Assembly: GCA_946122785.1 (NCBI GenBank)
Contig: CAMGYJ010000009.1
Coordinates: forward strand, 26,757,633-26,821,632
DNA length: 64,000 bases
Origin: Linum tenue
Lineage: Eukaryota; Streptophyta; Magnoliopsida; Malpighiales; Linaceae
Direction: 5' to 3'
The translations under genes and the position numbers were made by a program. Shown piece by piece: positions 1 to 11,199 of this stretch. Each line of letters starts with the position of its first letter. Position 1 is the stretch's first letter. A model generated the notes under the pieces. It searched no databases and was not told the origin of the DNA. It worked only from the letters and a program-made list of their open reading frames with translations.

Positions 1-1
1 T

Positions 2-3000
2 ACACATATTGGTTGTGTTACTTCTGTAGCAGATTTGACACTTGAGGCAGTCTTATTTGTCCCCCAGTTCACATTCAACCTTATATCAGTAAGCAAGTTA
101 ACCACAAACAGATCCCTGTGCTTAACTTTCTTCTCTGATGTATGCATAATACAGGATTTGGAGCTCAGGAGAGTGACTGGTTCTGCTGAGCTTTCCCATG
201 GCCTCTACCACATGACCCATCTAGGAGCCACCAGTAGCCCTAAGCTTGTCATAGCCTCCACTACTACTGCAAATAGCTTTGACCTATGGCATTTTAGATT
301 AGGCCATGTTTCTCATTTTAAAATTCCAAAGTTGAAACAAATTTGTAACTCCATAGATACAAACAGCTCTATTCCTTGTGATGTTTGCCACTTTGCAAAG
401 CAAAGAAGGCTTCCTTTTCCAGATAGTTCAACTGTTTCTACACATCCTTTTTCCTTAATACATGTTGACATTTGGGGTCCAAACTCCTCTCCTACTTTTG
501 ATGGCTACAAATATTTCTTAACAATTGTAGATGACTTCAGTAGAATGACTTGGCTTGTTCTACTTCACTCAAAATCAGAAGCAGGTCCTAGACTACAAGA
601 ATTCTGCCTGCTTGCTGAAAAACAGTTTGATCATTCTGTTAAAAGAATTAGGAGTGATCAGGGTAAAGAATTCCTGATGCCAAGTTTTTTTTCTTCCACT
701 GGCATTGTTCATGAGATGTCCTGTGTTGAGACACCCCAACAGAACAGTAAAGTAGAACGCAAACATCAACACATATTGGCCATTGCAAGAGCTCTAAAAT
801 ATCAATCAAACTTACCAATAGGGTTCTGGGGTGAGTGTGTCAAGCATGCTGTGTTCTTGATCAACAGAGTCCCTACCATAGTTCTAGGTGACATCACACC
901 TTACCAAAAACTCCATGAGCAACCACCAGATTTGACAGACCTCAAAGTCTTTGGGTGTTTATGCTTTGCTTCCACCCTAAGTAACCACAGAACCAAGTTC
1001 CAAACCAGAGCCAGAAAAGGTGTCTTTCTAGGCTATCCTAGTGGCATCAAGGGCTACAAGATCTATGATCTTCAAACCCATGAGGTTTTCATCTCACGAG
1101 ATGTGCACTTCTATGAGGATCATTTCCCTTTCCATCACATCCAACAAGACACAGACACTAATGACAACCCCTTATACCCCTCTCTTCCCTTCCTTGATGA
1201 CCCACCACCTCCTCAAACAACTCCTATACCACCTGCACCTCCATCTTCCAGTGTTCCCATCCAGCCCTCATCCAACAACCCTTCTTCTCCAGATTCAAAT
1301 GTTCCAATTGCCATTAGAAAACCTCATAGACAAACAAAACCACCAGCAAGACTACAACCATACCATTGCAACCTGCTCCAGCAGTCTTCTTCCACCAGTC
1401 ACTCAACTGAGTCTTCACAATCAGGTAACTTTGCATCTCTGTCTGCTCTCATTGATTACTCATCTCTATCACCACAACATCAGAAATTTGCTCTCAGCAT
1501 CTCTTCCTACAAGGAACCAGAAACATATGAAGAAGCTATCCTAAGTCCAGAATGGGATAATGCAGTACAGTCTGAGCTCAAGGCTCTAATTCAAAACCAG
1601 ACATGGGATGTTGTTTCCCTACCTCCAAAGAAGAAGGCCATTGGTAACAAGTGGATTTTTAAACTGAAGTTCCTCTCTGATGGGTGCCTTGAAAGAGAAA
1701 AAGCTAGGCTAGTGGCAAAGGGCTTCAGCCAACAGGAAGGGGTCGATTATCAGGACACCTTTGCTCCAGTCATTAAAATGACAACAGTGAGGCTATTCTT
1801 GGCCATTGCCGCTGCAAAGAACTGGATCATTCAACAGCTTGATGTAAACAATGCATTTCTTCATGGAGATCTCCATGAAGAAGTTTACATGAAGCTCCCA
1901 AAGGGTTACACACCACCAGCCAATATTCCAAACCCAGTATGTCTACTGAAGAAATCCCTCTATGGATTAAAGCAAGCCCCACGTCAATGGTTTGCCAAAC
2001 TGGCAGATAGCTTATGCTCTCAAGGTTACCAATCAAGCCAGGTTGATCACTCCCTTTTCTTCAAGCAAACACCAACATCTTATACCTGTATCCTCATATA
2101 TGTTGATGATCTAATCATTGGAGGATCTGATATGACTGAGATCAACCACATCAAGGAACACCTACATCAAGCTTTTGGCATCAAGAATCTTGGGAATCTC
2201 AAGTTTTTCTTAGGTCTGGAAGTGTCAAGGGATTCATCAGACATTCATCTTAACCAAAGGAAATACACCCTGGAAATCATCGAGGAGGCTGGTGTCCTTC
2301 TCTCCAGACCTGCTTCAACACCAATGGATTATAAATCTCATCTGTCTACTGCCTCTGATCAACCACTCACTGATGCTGCCACCTACAAGAAACTCGTGGG
2401 GAAACTGATCTACCTTACAACCACAAGGCCTGATATCAGTTTCTCCACCCAGCAACTCAGCCAATTCATGGCCAACCCAACTGAAACTCACTACAAAGCT
2501 CTTCTTCGTGTCCTCAGATATTTGAAGTCTTCACCAACCTCTGGCTTATTTTTCCCCCGCTCATCCTCTCTCCATCTTCAAGGCTACAGCGATTCAGATT
2601 GGGCTGCCTGCCCAGATACCAGGCGCTCCATCACAGGCTACTGCATCTACCTGGGAGATTCTCTAATCTCTTGGAAGAGCAAGAAGCAACATACAGTCTC
2701 TCGCTCATCATGTGAGGCTGAATACAGAGCCCTGGCATACACCTCTTGCGAGGTACAGTGGCTCCTCTTCCTCCTCACTGATTTCAGAGTCTCTCACCCG
2801 CAACCAGCAACCATCTTTTGCGATAATCAATCGGCTCTGCACATCGCTGGCAACCCAACATTCCATGAGCGGACGAAACATATCGAAATTGACTGTCATC
2901 TGGTACGGGAGAAGCTGCACGCCAAGGTAATTAAGCTCCTCCATGTCTCGAGCTCTCACCAACTCGCGGACCTCTTCACAAAGCCGCTTCCTCCAGCTAC

Positions 3001-3172
3001 ATTCAGCTTTCTTCTATCCAAGCTCGGTGTCCAGACGCTCTGCCCACCCGCTTGTGGGGGGGTAACAGCTGAAATTGAAAATTCCAAACCCAAGACATGG
3101 AGCGACGTCGTAAAGGGGAAGAAGTCGACCGTTGCCTTAAACGGCACAGTATCACTGAACCCGCCACAATAG
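2..3172 (+). CDS. Ty1/copia gag-pol polyprotein, C-terminal part (open at window start)
   Basis: This frame is open from the first bases of the window to a stop at 3172, so the true start lies upstream. It encodes copia-order pol domains: the end of the protease region (FNLISVSKL), a GAG-pre-integrase zinc finger (WHFRLGHVS then CDVCHFAKQ), an integrase core with D, D and E in HVDIWGP, RSDQGKEF and QQNSKVERK, then reverse transcriptase with the catalytic YVDD at 2099-2110, and RNase H (YSDSDWA, SRSSCEAEYRAL, TKHIEID). Integrase before RT identifies Ty1/copia rather than Ty3/gypsy. There are no internal stops over about 1057 codons, unusual among the decayed elements here. The integrase has QQNSKVER where QQNGRVER is more common. 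The last 35 or so residues read through the polypurine tract into the LTR. Confidence 0.95.
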   Translation, partial: THIGCVTSVADLTLEAVLFVPQFTFNLISVSKLTTNRSLCLTFFSDVCIIQDLELRRVTGSAELSHGLYHMTHLGATSSPKLVIASTTTANSFDLWHFRLGHVSHFKIPKLKQICNSIDTNSSIPCDVCHFAKQRRLPFPDSSTVSTHPFSLIHVDIWGPNSSPTFDGYKYFLTIVDDFSRMTWLVLLHSKSEAGPRLQEFCLLAEKQFDHSVKRIRSDQGKEFLMPSFFSSTGIVHEMSCVETPQQNSKVERKHQHILAIARALKYQSNLPIGFWGECVKHAVFLINRVPTIVLGDITPYQKLHEQPPDLTDLKVFGCLCFASTLSNHRTKFQTRARKGVFLGYPSGIKGYKIYDLQTHEVFISRDVHFYEDHFPFHHIQQDTDTNDNPLYPSLPFLDDPPPPQTTPIPPAPPSSSVPIQPSSNNPSSPDSNVPIAIRKPHRQTKPPARLQPYHCNLLQQSSSTSHSTESSQSGNFASLSALIDYSSLSPQHQKFALSISSYKEPETYEEAILSPEWDNAVQSELKALIQNQTWDVVSLPPKKKAIGNKWIFKLKFLSDGCLEREKARLVAKGFSQQEGVDYQDTFAPVIKMTTVRLFLAIAAAKNWIIQQLDVNNAFLHGDLHEEVYMKLPKGYTPPANIPNPVCLLKKSLYGLKQAPRQWFAKLADSLCSQGYQSSQVDHSLFFKQTPTSYTCILIYVDDLIIGGSDMTEINHIKEHLHQAFGIKNLGNLKFFLGLEVSRDSSDIHLNQRKYTLEIIEEAGVLLSRPASTPMDYKSHLSTASDQPLTDAATYKKLVGKLIYLTTTRPDISFSTQQLSQFMANPTETHYKALLRVLRYLKSSPTSGLFFPRSSSLHLQGYSDSDWAACPDTRRSITGYCIYLGDSLISWKSKKQHTVSRSSCEAEYRALAYTSCEVQWLLFLLTDFRVSHPQPATIFCDNQSALHIAGNPTFHERTKHIEIDCHLVREKLHAKVIKLLHVSSSHQLADLFTKPLPPATFSFLLSKLGVQTLCPPACGGVTAEIENSKPKTWSDVVKGKKSTVALNGTVSLNPPQ

Positions 3173-3400
3173 GCTCTATTTTGTAATTCTTCTCTGTTTG
3201 CTTTTCTTTTCACTCTGCTCTGCTGTAAAAGGACACAACCCAGCAGATCCTTAACCTGTAGTGGCAATCCCACATATATATTCATCTCAATGCAAAGGCA
3301 CAACCCAGGTTTTAGGGTTTTCCACTCAACATTGTCAATAGCTGCTGTTCACTCCATTGTTTCTCTTCTCTCAAGAACAACTTCTTCTTCTACCTCTACG
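3053..3400 (+). repeat. Polypurine tract and probable 3' LTR of the copia element
   Basis: A run GTGGGGGGGT at 3053-3062 directly after the RNase H region is a typical copia polypurine tract. The following sequence (TAACAGCTGAAATTG...) should be the 3' LTR. The right border is not clear. An AGCTGCTGTTCA near 3340-3352, roughly complementary to TAACAGCT at the left end, is one candidate; the CT-rich stretch to about 3440 may also belong. The 5' LTR is outside the window, so the border cannot be confirmed. Confidence 0.45.
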
Positions 3401-3799
3401 GTTGGGAGCAGCAGCAGGAAGAAATCAGCATTGCCCCAAAGTTAATTAGCTTTACATTTGTGGATAGGGAATTATGGTTCTCTGCATTTGTACATTTTTG
3501 GCGGTGGGTTCAAGATATATTGAGCATGCCCTTGAGTTACTAATGTTTTGATTTCGATTCTTACTCATAGTTTCCATTTTCTCGCTTCATTTCCTCAAGC
3601 AAATGCATGGAACAGCACAATCTGTTTCAGGGGCGGACGCACACCCCCAAATTTTGGAAAAACGATTATCCAACTCTCGGCATAAATTACGTATAGACAA
3701 ACCTAGAACACTATTATTATTAATAAAAATAATTTTCAAAATCACTAATTATTTTCAAAATCTAACAATTTAATAAATTATTTTAAACACTGTTGTATG

Positions 3800-3910
3800 A
3801 CAAGTGTTGAAAGAGTCTTTTCAACTTTGAGTTACATCAAGAACAAGTGCAAAAATAAAATATGTGATCAGTTCGTGAATGATTCTAGTAGACACCAAGT
3901 GTATTTTACA
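3800..3910 (+). pseudogene. hAT transposase C-terminal dimerisation domain remnant
   Basis: Translating from 3800 gives TSVERVFSTLSYIKNKC followed by KNKICDQFVND. This matches the form of the hAT dimerisation domain (family pattern: S/T-x-ERxFS-x-L-x-x-I/V-K-x-x-x-R/K-N-x-M/I). It has no start codon and is too short to be functional. The strand agrees with a transposase reading towards the right terminus. A more decayed antisense copy lies in the related element at 7370-7996. Confidence 0.8.
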
Positions 3911-4060
3911 GTTTTTTCGAATATAAAAACACATCGTGGACTTTTTTAACTCGTACGATTCAAGTATTTTCTTATCTAAGAATTATTTAATTTTATTAAT
4001 TATTTAAGAATTATTTTTATTTGATTTGTTTTTTAAAAGAGGACAACCCTATGTAAAATT

Positions 4061-6794
4061 TCTGGAAGCGATTTGGAGTCAGGAGGTGCAGGGGGCGGGT
4101 CTGTTTGGAGTCAAGCAGAAGTTGTATCTTCTGAAGTTAGAGCTTAGGGAGCTGAATAGATAAGAGTTCTCAGATATTTCTGCAAGAGTTAAGGATAAAA
4201 TAATGAGCTTACAGCTAAGCAGGTCCAAGCTCTTCAGGACCTCTCTGAAGGGTTTTTTTAGGAAGTTAGAATTCTCTCTGGAGTTTATTTACAGCTGCAA
4301 AAAGCTGAAGAGACATTTTTTTCGTCAGAAGTCTTGTATTACATGGCTTGCTCTTGGAGATTCAAATATAGACTTCTTCCACAAGTCTGCTTGTGTGCGC
4401 AATGCTAGGAAGAAAATAAGGAAAATAATTTCACATAATGTGGAAGAGTTGACTGATATTCAGGACATTGTTGATGAAGCGATCTATTTCAACAAGGAAC
4501 TATTTGGAACTATCAATCAAGATGTAGTTGTGGAGTGTGATCTCATTGATAGTTGCTTGAGTGAGAAGATGACAGACTCTGATAGGCTTATGCTTTGTGA
4601 GATGGTTTCTGGGGAAGAGATAAGAAAGGCATTATTTGACATGAATCCAGCAAAATCTCCTGGCCTAGACGGTTGGACAACTGGTTTCTTTCAGAAATGT
4701 TGGGGAGTGGTTGGCCCTAATATAATTAGGTGTATCCATATTTTCTTTCAAGAAGGTCATCTGCCAAGAGATATGAATTCTGCTTCATTTAGCCTAGTTC
4801 CAAAAATACCAAATGAAGATAGGCTTAATGCCTTTAGACCTATTGCTTGCATAAACATTATATACAAGATAATATCCAAAGTGTTAGCAAATAGGCTGAA
4901 GAAAGTTGTTCCTTCTGTCATTAGCCGAAACCAATCAACTTTTATTCAGGGTCCTAGTATCTTAGAGAATATCCTAATAGCTCAGGAAATTGTTCAGAAT
5001 TATAACAAGAGACACATATCTTCTAGGGTTGCCATCAAGGTGGATCTAAAGAATGCCTTTGATTCTGTTCACTGGGGATATCTGATTTGTGTAATGCAGT
5101 TGATGGGATTCCCGAAACCTTTTATCAAGTGGATTTCCCTATGTCTTAGCTCTGCTTGCTTTAGTATCACTATCAATGGAAGTCTGTTTGGATTCTTTGG
5201 AGCTGTTAAAGGGGTAAGGCAAGAAGATTCACTCTCCCCTACCTCTTTACGATTGCAATGGAGCCTTTGACTGGCTTATTAAACAAAGCAGATACTAATG
5301 GAGACATGCCTTATCACCATCAGTGTAGGCATCTTGCTCTCACTCATCTGAGCTTTGTTGATGACCTTTTCATTTTCTCAGAGGGTTGAGGTTTGGCTTT
5401 GAGTGGGGTCAGGAAAGTATTGTACATATTCTATAAAAACTCTGGCCTGCAGTGCACTCCTGATAAGTGTGAGGTATTCTTTGGGGGGTTTGCTCTTCAA
5501 TTTAAGTCTACAGCTTTGCAAGTGTCGGGATTTAAGGAAGGACAGCTTCCAGTTCGATATTTGGGGCTGCCATTGATCTATGGTAAGCTGTCTAGTGCCG
5601 AATGTGCTATTTTGGTAGGCAAACTAACAAGTCGAATCAGGGGATGGAGAGCTCAAAAGCTTTCATATGCTGGCAAGTTACAGTTGGTAGAGTCTGTTCT
5701 TTATGCACTGAGTCATTATTGGATGGCGATTTTTATTTTTCCTAAAAATTCCTTAAATCCATTCAAAGAATCTGTTCCAATTTCCTTTGGCCTGGGGATG
5801 GGGTTGGCAAGGCTAAAGTCTCCTGGGATTCTATTGCTTTACCAAAAAGGGAAGGGGGCTTGGTTTAAAAGATTTGAGTTCATGGAATGTAGCATGCCTT
5901 GCTAGACTGATCTGGCTCCTTTTAGTCCAGGTAGGAAGTTTTTGGGTTGTCTGGTGTACTCGATATAGGCTACAAGGAATCTGTATTTGGGATGTCAGAC
6001 TCACATCTTTTGGATCATGGATTTGGAAGCAACTCCTTAAGATCCGTCCTTGGCTTCAGTATCTAATGAATCTTGATGTGGATGGTTGTGTGACTTGGTT
6101 GGGTAAGAGGATGATAAGGTTTTCTGTCTCATTAGTCTGGGATGCCATTCGACTAAAAAAACCTGAGAAGTCTTGGTGGAGAGTTATATGGGGAAGTTTG
6201 TTCTGCCACACAATCGTTTCATCACATGGTTAATCATCCTAGATAGGATTTCCACTCGTGATAAACTTAAGAGTTGGGGGGGGTGATAAATGGTGATATT
6301 TGCCCTTTGTGTGATGTTGCTATTGAATCTAGACAGCACTTGTTCTGTGAATGTTCTTATACATATGATTTTGTTGCTGCTTTTCTAAAGTCTGTAATTT
6401 TCCTTCCTTTGGATTGGAGTGATATGTTGAGAATTGTTACTGCGAAAGTCCTGCAGAGAGGTGGTTCTGACCTGATTGAGTGCTCTCTTTGGTGCTAGAG
6501 TCTTTGCTTCATATGGAAGGAGAGATGTCGTTGATATTTTGGAGAAAGTCCGTTCCCCAATTGTTCTAGATGATGCACTTCGACAGGAAATCCGGTTGTA
6601 TGGTTGTGGGAATTCTACATTTCACGAAGAGTTTATGAAGATCCCTAGTTATAGTCATATACTCTAGGCATATGTCTTGTTTCCCTTCTGTTTTGTCATT
6701 CTGAGTTCTCTGTAAGAAGGTTTTGAGCTTATGCCTCTGTATTTTTCGAGACTCTTCGCTATTAGGCGATCTCTCCTAATTACCGGAAAAAAAA
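4061..6794 (+). mobile_element. LINE (L1-type non-LTR retrotransposon), 5'-truncated, inserted in the hAT
   Basis: The insertion splits the right end of the hAT element between ...ATGTAAAATT (4060) and TTATGGGTCCGCC (6795). The uninterrupted right end can be inferred from the related element at 7370, which reads GGATCTGCCACTG preceded by a similar AAAAAATTTAT stretch. The LINE ends in an A-run (6786-6794) and starts in the middle of ORF2, as expected of 5' truncation during target-primed reverse transcription. The likely TSD (AAAATT) merges with the A-tail. Confidence 0.85.
4085..6667 (+). pseudogene. LINE ORF2 fragment: reverse transcriptase and zinc-finger domain
   Basis: The first open stretch (4203-5270) carries RT motifs: AKSPGLDGWT, FRPIACINIIYKIISK, SRNQSTFIQG, KVDLKNAFDSVHW and KGVRQEDSLSP. 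A frameshift at about 5240 interrupts it; the next frame continues with LTHLSFVDDLFIF, the catalytic FVDD at about 5354-5365, then a stop, and RT thumb sequence from 5393 (LGLPLIYGKLS, RIRGWRAQKLSYAGKLQL). A zf-RVT domain follows (RDKLKSWGG, CPLCDVAIESRQHLFCECSYT) near 6255-6360. Endonuclease and ORF1 are missing. Several frameshifts and stops make it non-functional. Confidence 0.9.
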
Positions 6795-6819
6795 TTATGG
6801 GTCCGCCACTGATCTGTTT

Positions 6820-7369
6820 CCCATGAGGCGTTCTCATACCGTCCGTAACAATGGGTGAATAACCATGCATAATTATTTACTTACCATTTATAAAAGACGA
6901 TTATTTTTTTCTCAATTAACTTTTAACAAGTTATATTTCTTTTGTTTTAATTCATAATTTAATATTTTTTACATAGATCATCATATTCATTGTGCTCTTC
7001 AAAATTATAATCATTTTATATATTTAAGAACAAAAACAATTGAAACATTCATTACCAGTACTAGTACGGCGCATGGTGGTAAATGGTAATATTTGGTATT
7101 ACATAAGATTATACAACAGTGGTATGAAAGTGTGTTATGGTAATATGATATGAATATACTGTAGTGTAGAATGATTGTAACATGATACTATGAATAAACT
7201 AACTGTCATTTACCACATTTCATCACCATCTACGACAGGGTCCAGGGTGGCATATTTGGTCCTGAAAAATTTTTCCCTTGGGAAATAATCATGATAAACT
7301 TGTTCTTTTTTGGCAAAACAAATTCAAAATTTGAATGGAAAAAAGGTGGTATAGAGTGATACTATATGG
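6820..7369. other. AT-rich intergenic stretch without recognised genes
   Basis: No coding signal. The part 7070-7240 has GGTGGTAAATGG near its left and ATTTACCACATTTCATCACC near its right, loosely inverted, which could be a degraded MITE, but no TSD was found. Confidence 0.4.
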
Positions 7370-7996
7370 CAGTGGCAGATCCATAAATTTTTTATAGGGA
7401 TGTCCTCTTTCCAAAATGAAATGAAATTAAATAATTCATAAATAATAAAATATTCGACTAGTACAAATTTTAACAAAAGATCTCGACGTGTTTTTCATAT
7501 TTTAAAAAAAAAATATAGATTTGATATCTACACTGCTCAACAAATATGTATATCCTACTATACAATAATTCACAAACTAATCGCATATTTGATTTTTAAC
7601 TTTGTTCTTGATGTAACTCAAAGTTTTTCAACATTTGCCGTGTAACCATAAAATTAATTCAAATTTAGGGTAGCTCGTAAATAGTTTAGTTGTTAGGTTT
7701 TGAAAATAGTTGGGGATAAGAAATATCGGTTTACTATTACATAGTGTTTAAAATAGAACAACAAATGAGTTGCAACCTAATGGAGAATATGTTTAATAAT
7801 AGTAGTGTCCTATGTTTGAATAACACATACTACTATCGAGGGTAGGATAATTATTTTTTCAAACTGTAGGAGTGTCCTAGATTATCAATTATATTTCTTT
7901 TATCCATACGAAACTACTACAGGGGGTTGTATAATCATTTTTCCAAATTTTAGGTGTGTCCCGGGACACCTCTAAAGCTCCATGTATCCGCCCCTG
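7370..7996. mobile_element. Non-autonomous hAT element related to the one at 3628, in inverse orientation
   Basis: The ends are CAGTGGCAGATCCA and TGTATCCGCCCCTG, with 8-bp flanks CTATATGG (7362-7369) and CTATGTGG (7997-8004), a TSD with one mismatch. Its left end is the reverse complement counterpart of the right end of the 3628 element (AGGGATGTCCTCTTT against AAGAGGACAACCCT), so the two are inverted relatives. Around 7560-7650 the reverse strand carries a decayed version of the same transposase C-terminus (SYIKNK-like), with a deletion and stops. Confidence 0.88.
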
Positions 7997-8004
7997 CTAT
8001 GTGG

Positions 8005-8901
8005 TACCAGGGTGGTACGAGTGCTATGATTGGTATGAAAAAAAATTCTTGAAATATATGGAAAATTGATATCATTTTGTAGATCATAACAAACCAATTT
8101 CACCCGTGAAAAAATAAAAATTTGAACTCCAAATTAAAACAAAGAAGACAAAAAAAGATTAAAAATTCCTTCAATTTTACCTCTAAAATCTGGCCCCTAT
8201 TAAAATTAAAAACTTATATCTAATTATGCAAGTGTACATAACCAAAATTAACCACCATCTTCACCCCTCCTAACACTATTTAGCTCCAGACTTGATATTT
8301 ATGCTCCATGCACCCTATATAGAGCTATATTTTCCCATAACTTAAGATTACCCTGAACTTTTTTATTAACTTTGATTTAAGTTTAGCCAGTATACATTTT
8401 TTTTATTCGTTGAATTACACTTGTTTTATTGTTGCTTAAAAAATTAGTGATCCCGATACACATATAAAAAGACAGGGCTGGACAACTCTATGCTTTTCAG
8501 GATGCAGTCTGCCCAGATAGGTCCAGCCCATTTCTCTTCATCGGCCTTGGTATCTATACTCTTAAGAAGCAATGCGATGTAGTTGCTTACTAATTCGTCC
8601 ATCTCTACATTTCTTTTCTACAAGAAAGAACAAAAAAGGAAACCAAGATGGTGGTTGTCAATTATCATCCCAAATTCCCAATTATATTCACCCTCTTGTA
8701 ATTGGCACGCGTCATCTCCTATTGGCAATTTGGCCTTCACCTTTGAGTATATACAACATAGTGAATCTGCGTTTTTCAAATCTAACGACTTGGAATTTTT
8801 TAGTTAAAACTATGTTTAATGATGAGAACAACTTATATTAAAGTCACAAAATACTCCTAAATTATAAACATAGAGTATATAACTGGTTATCGAGTATTCG
8901 T
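8005..8901. other. AT-rich intergenic stretch
   Basis: No gene or clear repeat end was found. Short open frames at 8572-8841 overlap each other in two phases and look like chance. Confidence 0.4.
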
Positions 8902-8929
8902 ACACATGTCCAAATTCTGTTAACCCCAG

Positions 8930-9455
8930 TTACAAGGGAGAATATCAGGGAGGTTTTTCAACAAATGCCAAATGATAAAGCCCCTGATCCGGACGGTTTC
9001 ACAACTGAATTCTATAAATCCGACTGGTCTGTAGTTGGTAAATTGGTAGAGGATGTGGTGCTAGATTTTTTTCCAAACAGGGTGATGCCATAACAGGTAA
9101 ACTCTACAATTCTATCTTTAATACCTAAGGTGGCTAGTGCATACAGAATGAAAGATTTTAGACCCATATCATTTTGTAATGTACTCTATAAGGGTATATC
9201 TAAGCTTCTCTCTAATAGATTAGCAGTTGTCCTCCCTATGGTTATCAGTAAGTCCCAATCAGTTTTTATAAAGGGGAGATTAATTAGTGATAATATCTTC
9301 ATGGCTAGTGAGCTTTGAAAAGACTATCATAAGAAGAACACTACATCGAGATGTGTCCTAAAAATTGACCTCATGAAGGCTTTTGATTCGCTAAACTGGT
9401 CTTTTCTATTTAAAATGCTCTTAGCTATGGGATTCCCAGAAGCTTTTGTTAGGCT
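8930..9455 (+). pseudogene. LINE reverse transcriptase, first segment
   Basis: The segment reads KAPDPDGFTTEFYKSDW, then FRPISFCNVLYKGISK, ISKSQSVFIKGRLISDN and KIDLMKAFDSLNW, the standard order of LINE RT motifs. In-frame stops (for instance after MASEL at 9316) show decay. Translation stops making sense at 9451-9455, where the LTR element's target site AGGCT begins, and resumes at 12637. Confidence 0.88.
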
Positions 9456-9655
9456 TGATTCGGGCTCAATTGTACACATTTTATCCCTCATCTCTTGACT
9501 GTTTTGCTTAGTAAATCATCGTCCCCTTGACCTATTTTATGCTAGGTTGTGTGTATTTTGTTACATTCCAGGTCCTAGCACGTGTGGGAAGGTTAAGAAT
9601 GAGTTTCAGGTCGATTGGAGGTCGAAAAGCGCGAAAAAGTGAAAAATGCCCAAAG
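9456..9655 (+). repeat. 5' LTR, truncated
   Basis: These bases align with the first 200 or so of the 3' LTR at 10828, including TGCTAGGTTGTG and CCTAGCACGTGTGGGAAGG. Similarity stops near CCCAAAGT, where a deletion joins it to the 3' internal region. Confidence 0.85.
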
Positions 9656-10827
9656 TCACGGTTTAGGTAGTTCACGCTACTTGAGCTTGATTGATTTAGA
9701 TAGAGACACCCTACTTTCTTTATGTCTACACCGTATCAAGTTACCCTTGTGTTTGGAAGCTCCATTCTTACCATTTGAGCTTACATGAGGTTTCACATTA
9801 GCGATTTGTGTATGATTTTGCTAAGAATGTTAAGTGAGTGTAGAGGTAGTTCTTAAAAGTGAACATTGTTCCGTAAGTTAAAAAATGTGGCATGTGTTTA
9901 TAGTTCTATAGCCCTAAAAGAAAAGAAAAAAAAAATAGAAAAGAAAAGGAAATCAATAAAAGGGCAAAGAAGAAAAGAGAGTGACCACCAAAATATAATA
10001 AATGTGGGATATGCTCTTAAAAGTGTTTCTTGGCATGCAAGCTATAGAAACACTAACATGTTGTTTACCTCTACACTCTTGTGCTTGAAATTGAATAGCA
10101 AATGTAGAAAGAAAGTATGTGTGGCATGGTTTGGTGATAGGTTGTGTTTTTTTGGAATGGCAGATTGTTTGGCCATTGGTTGTGTGAGTGGTTTTGTGTT
10201 GGTGTAGGTGGTTCTAGGTTGATGAAATTGTGGAAACTCTTTGCTTTTCGTACCACCACCCAAAAAACCTTTTCCGACCCTAACCAGTTATTTGAGTCCG
10301 TGTCTAAGACCCCCTGACAAGCTAGCAACGACACCCATCTTGTGAGTTCTAGCATTTAGAGGCTACCATCATGGTAAAGAGACGTTAGGATTGAGCGTGA
10401 ATACGCAAATCTTTTGCATCAAGTGGTCCTGACCCCATTGGTCGAGAGTGAGCAATTCTTCATCATGTTTTGTTCATCTCTTATACCCCGGTGAGGACCT
10501 AGGTTGATCGATCGTTCGTTCCTATGATGTGATATTCATGCATGATTAACTGTGATTGGTGAGTCGTCGAGGCATGTTTTGTGTTGGTTCATGAATAATG
10601 TGAGAACTCTTTTTTTGCACAATCTTAATACAGTTGAATTTCGTTTGTGGTGGATGCCATGATTACTTTGTTTTTGTCCATAGGTTGGTGTCTAATAACC
10701 ATTGTGATTCATTCATTTTATGCCATATTGCATGCCTCAAAAATTTTATTGAAAAAGAAGTTGTAAGCTTGCCTTGTTTTGTACTTGGTTTGCTTGGGGA
10801 CAAGCAAACGTTCAAGTGTGGGGTGTG
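9656..10827 (+). other. 3' internal non-coding region of the Athila-like element
   Basis: No convincing coding sequence. It matches, in reverse complement, parts of 54946-55990 (for example TTTTGCATCAAGTGGTCCTG against the reverse of CAGGACCATTTGGTGCAAAA), showing that both belong to one element family. It ends with a purine-rich AAGTGTGGGGTG just before the 3' LTR. Confidence 0.75.
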
Positions 10828-11019
10828 TGATTCGGGCTCAATTGTACACATTTTACCCGTCATCTCTTGTCTGTTTTGCTTAGTAGATCACCGTCCCATG
10901 ACCTATTTTATGCTAGGTTGTGCGTGTTTTTGTTACATTCCAGATCCTAGCACGTGTGGGAAGGTCGAGGACGAGTTTCGGGTCGATTGGAGGTCAAAAA
11001 GCGTGAAAAAGTGAAAAAA

Positions 11020-11180
11020 TGCCCAAAGTGGCGACCGTGACAATTGCCACGTGACCGTGATCTGGCTAGGTTCCAGAGCATTTCTACAAGTTACTGGCGC
11101 CAAGTCGGTTCACGGTCGTAAGGCTCGGTGATTTCCACACGGCCACGACCCACACGGCCGTGTGGAGTTCCAGGATGCCC
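11020..11180. repeat. Dyad-rich CACGG/CCGTG motif cluster in LTR
   Basis: Within 160 bp the sequence repeats CCGTGACAATTGCCACG, GTTCACGGTCG, ACGGCCACGACCCACACGG and ACACGGCCGTGTGG. Half-sites CACGG and CCGTG recur in both orientations. Confidence 0.75.
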
Positions 11181-11199
11181 GTGTGGCTTGCTCACCCTC

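Larger units (their letters stand above)
3628..6811. mobile_element. hAT superfamily transposon, split by a LINE
   Basis: Terminal inverted repeats CAGGGGCGGACGC (left) and GGGTCCGCCACTG (right) are flanked by an exact 8-bp target-site duplication ATCTGTTT at 3620-3627 and 6812-6819. An 8-bp TSD with CAGNGGCGG ends is diagnostic of hAT. The hAT sequence itself is only about 450 bp (3628-4060 plus 6795-6811); the rest is an inserted LINE. The left part keeps a relic of the transposase C-terminus, so this derives from an autonomous element by internal deletion. Confidence 0.92.

Noticed and set aside
1041..1544. 167-codon frame inside the copia pol
   Set aside because: Shadow of the Pro/Ser-rich linker between integrase and RT in the main frame.
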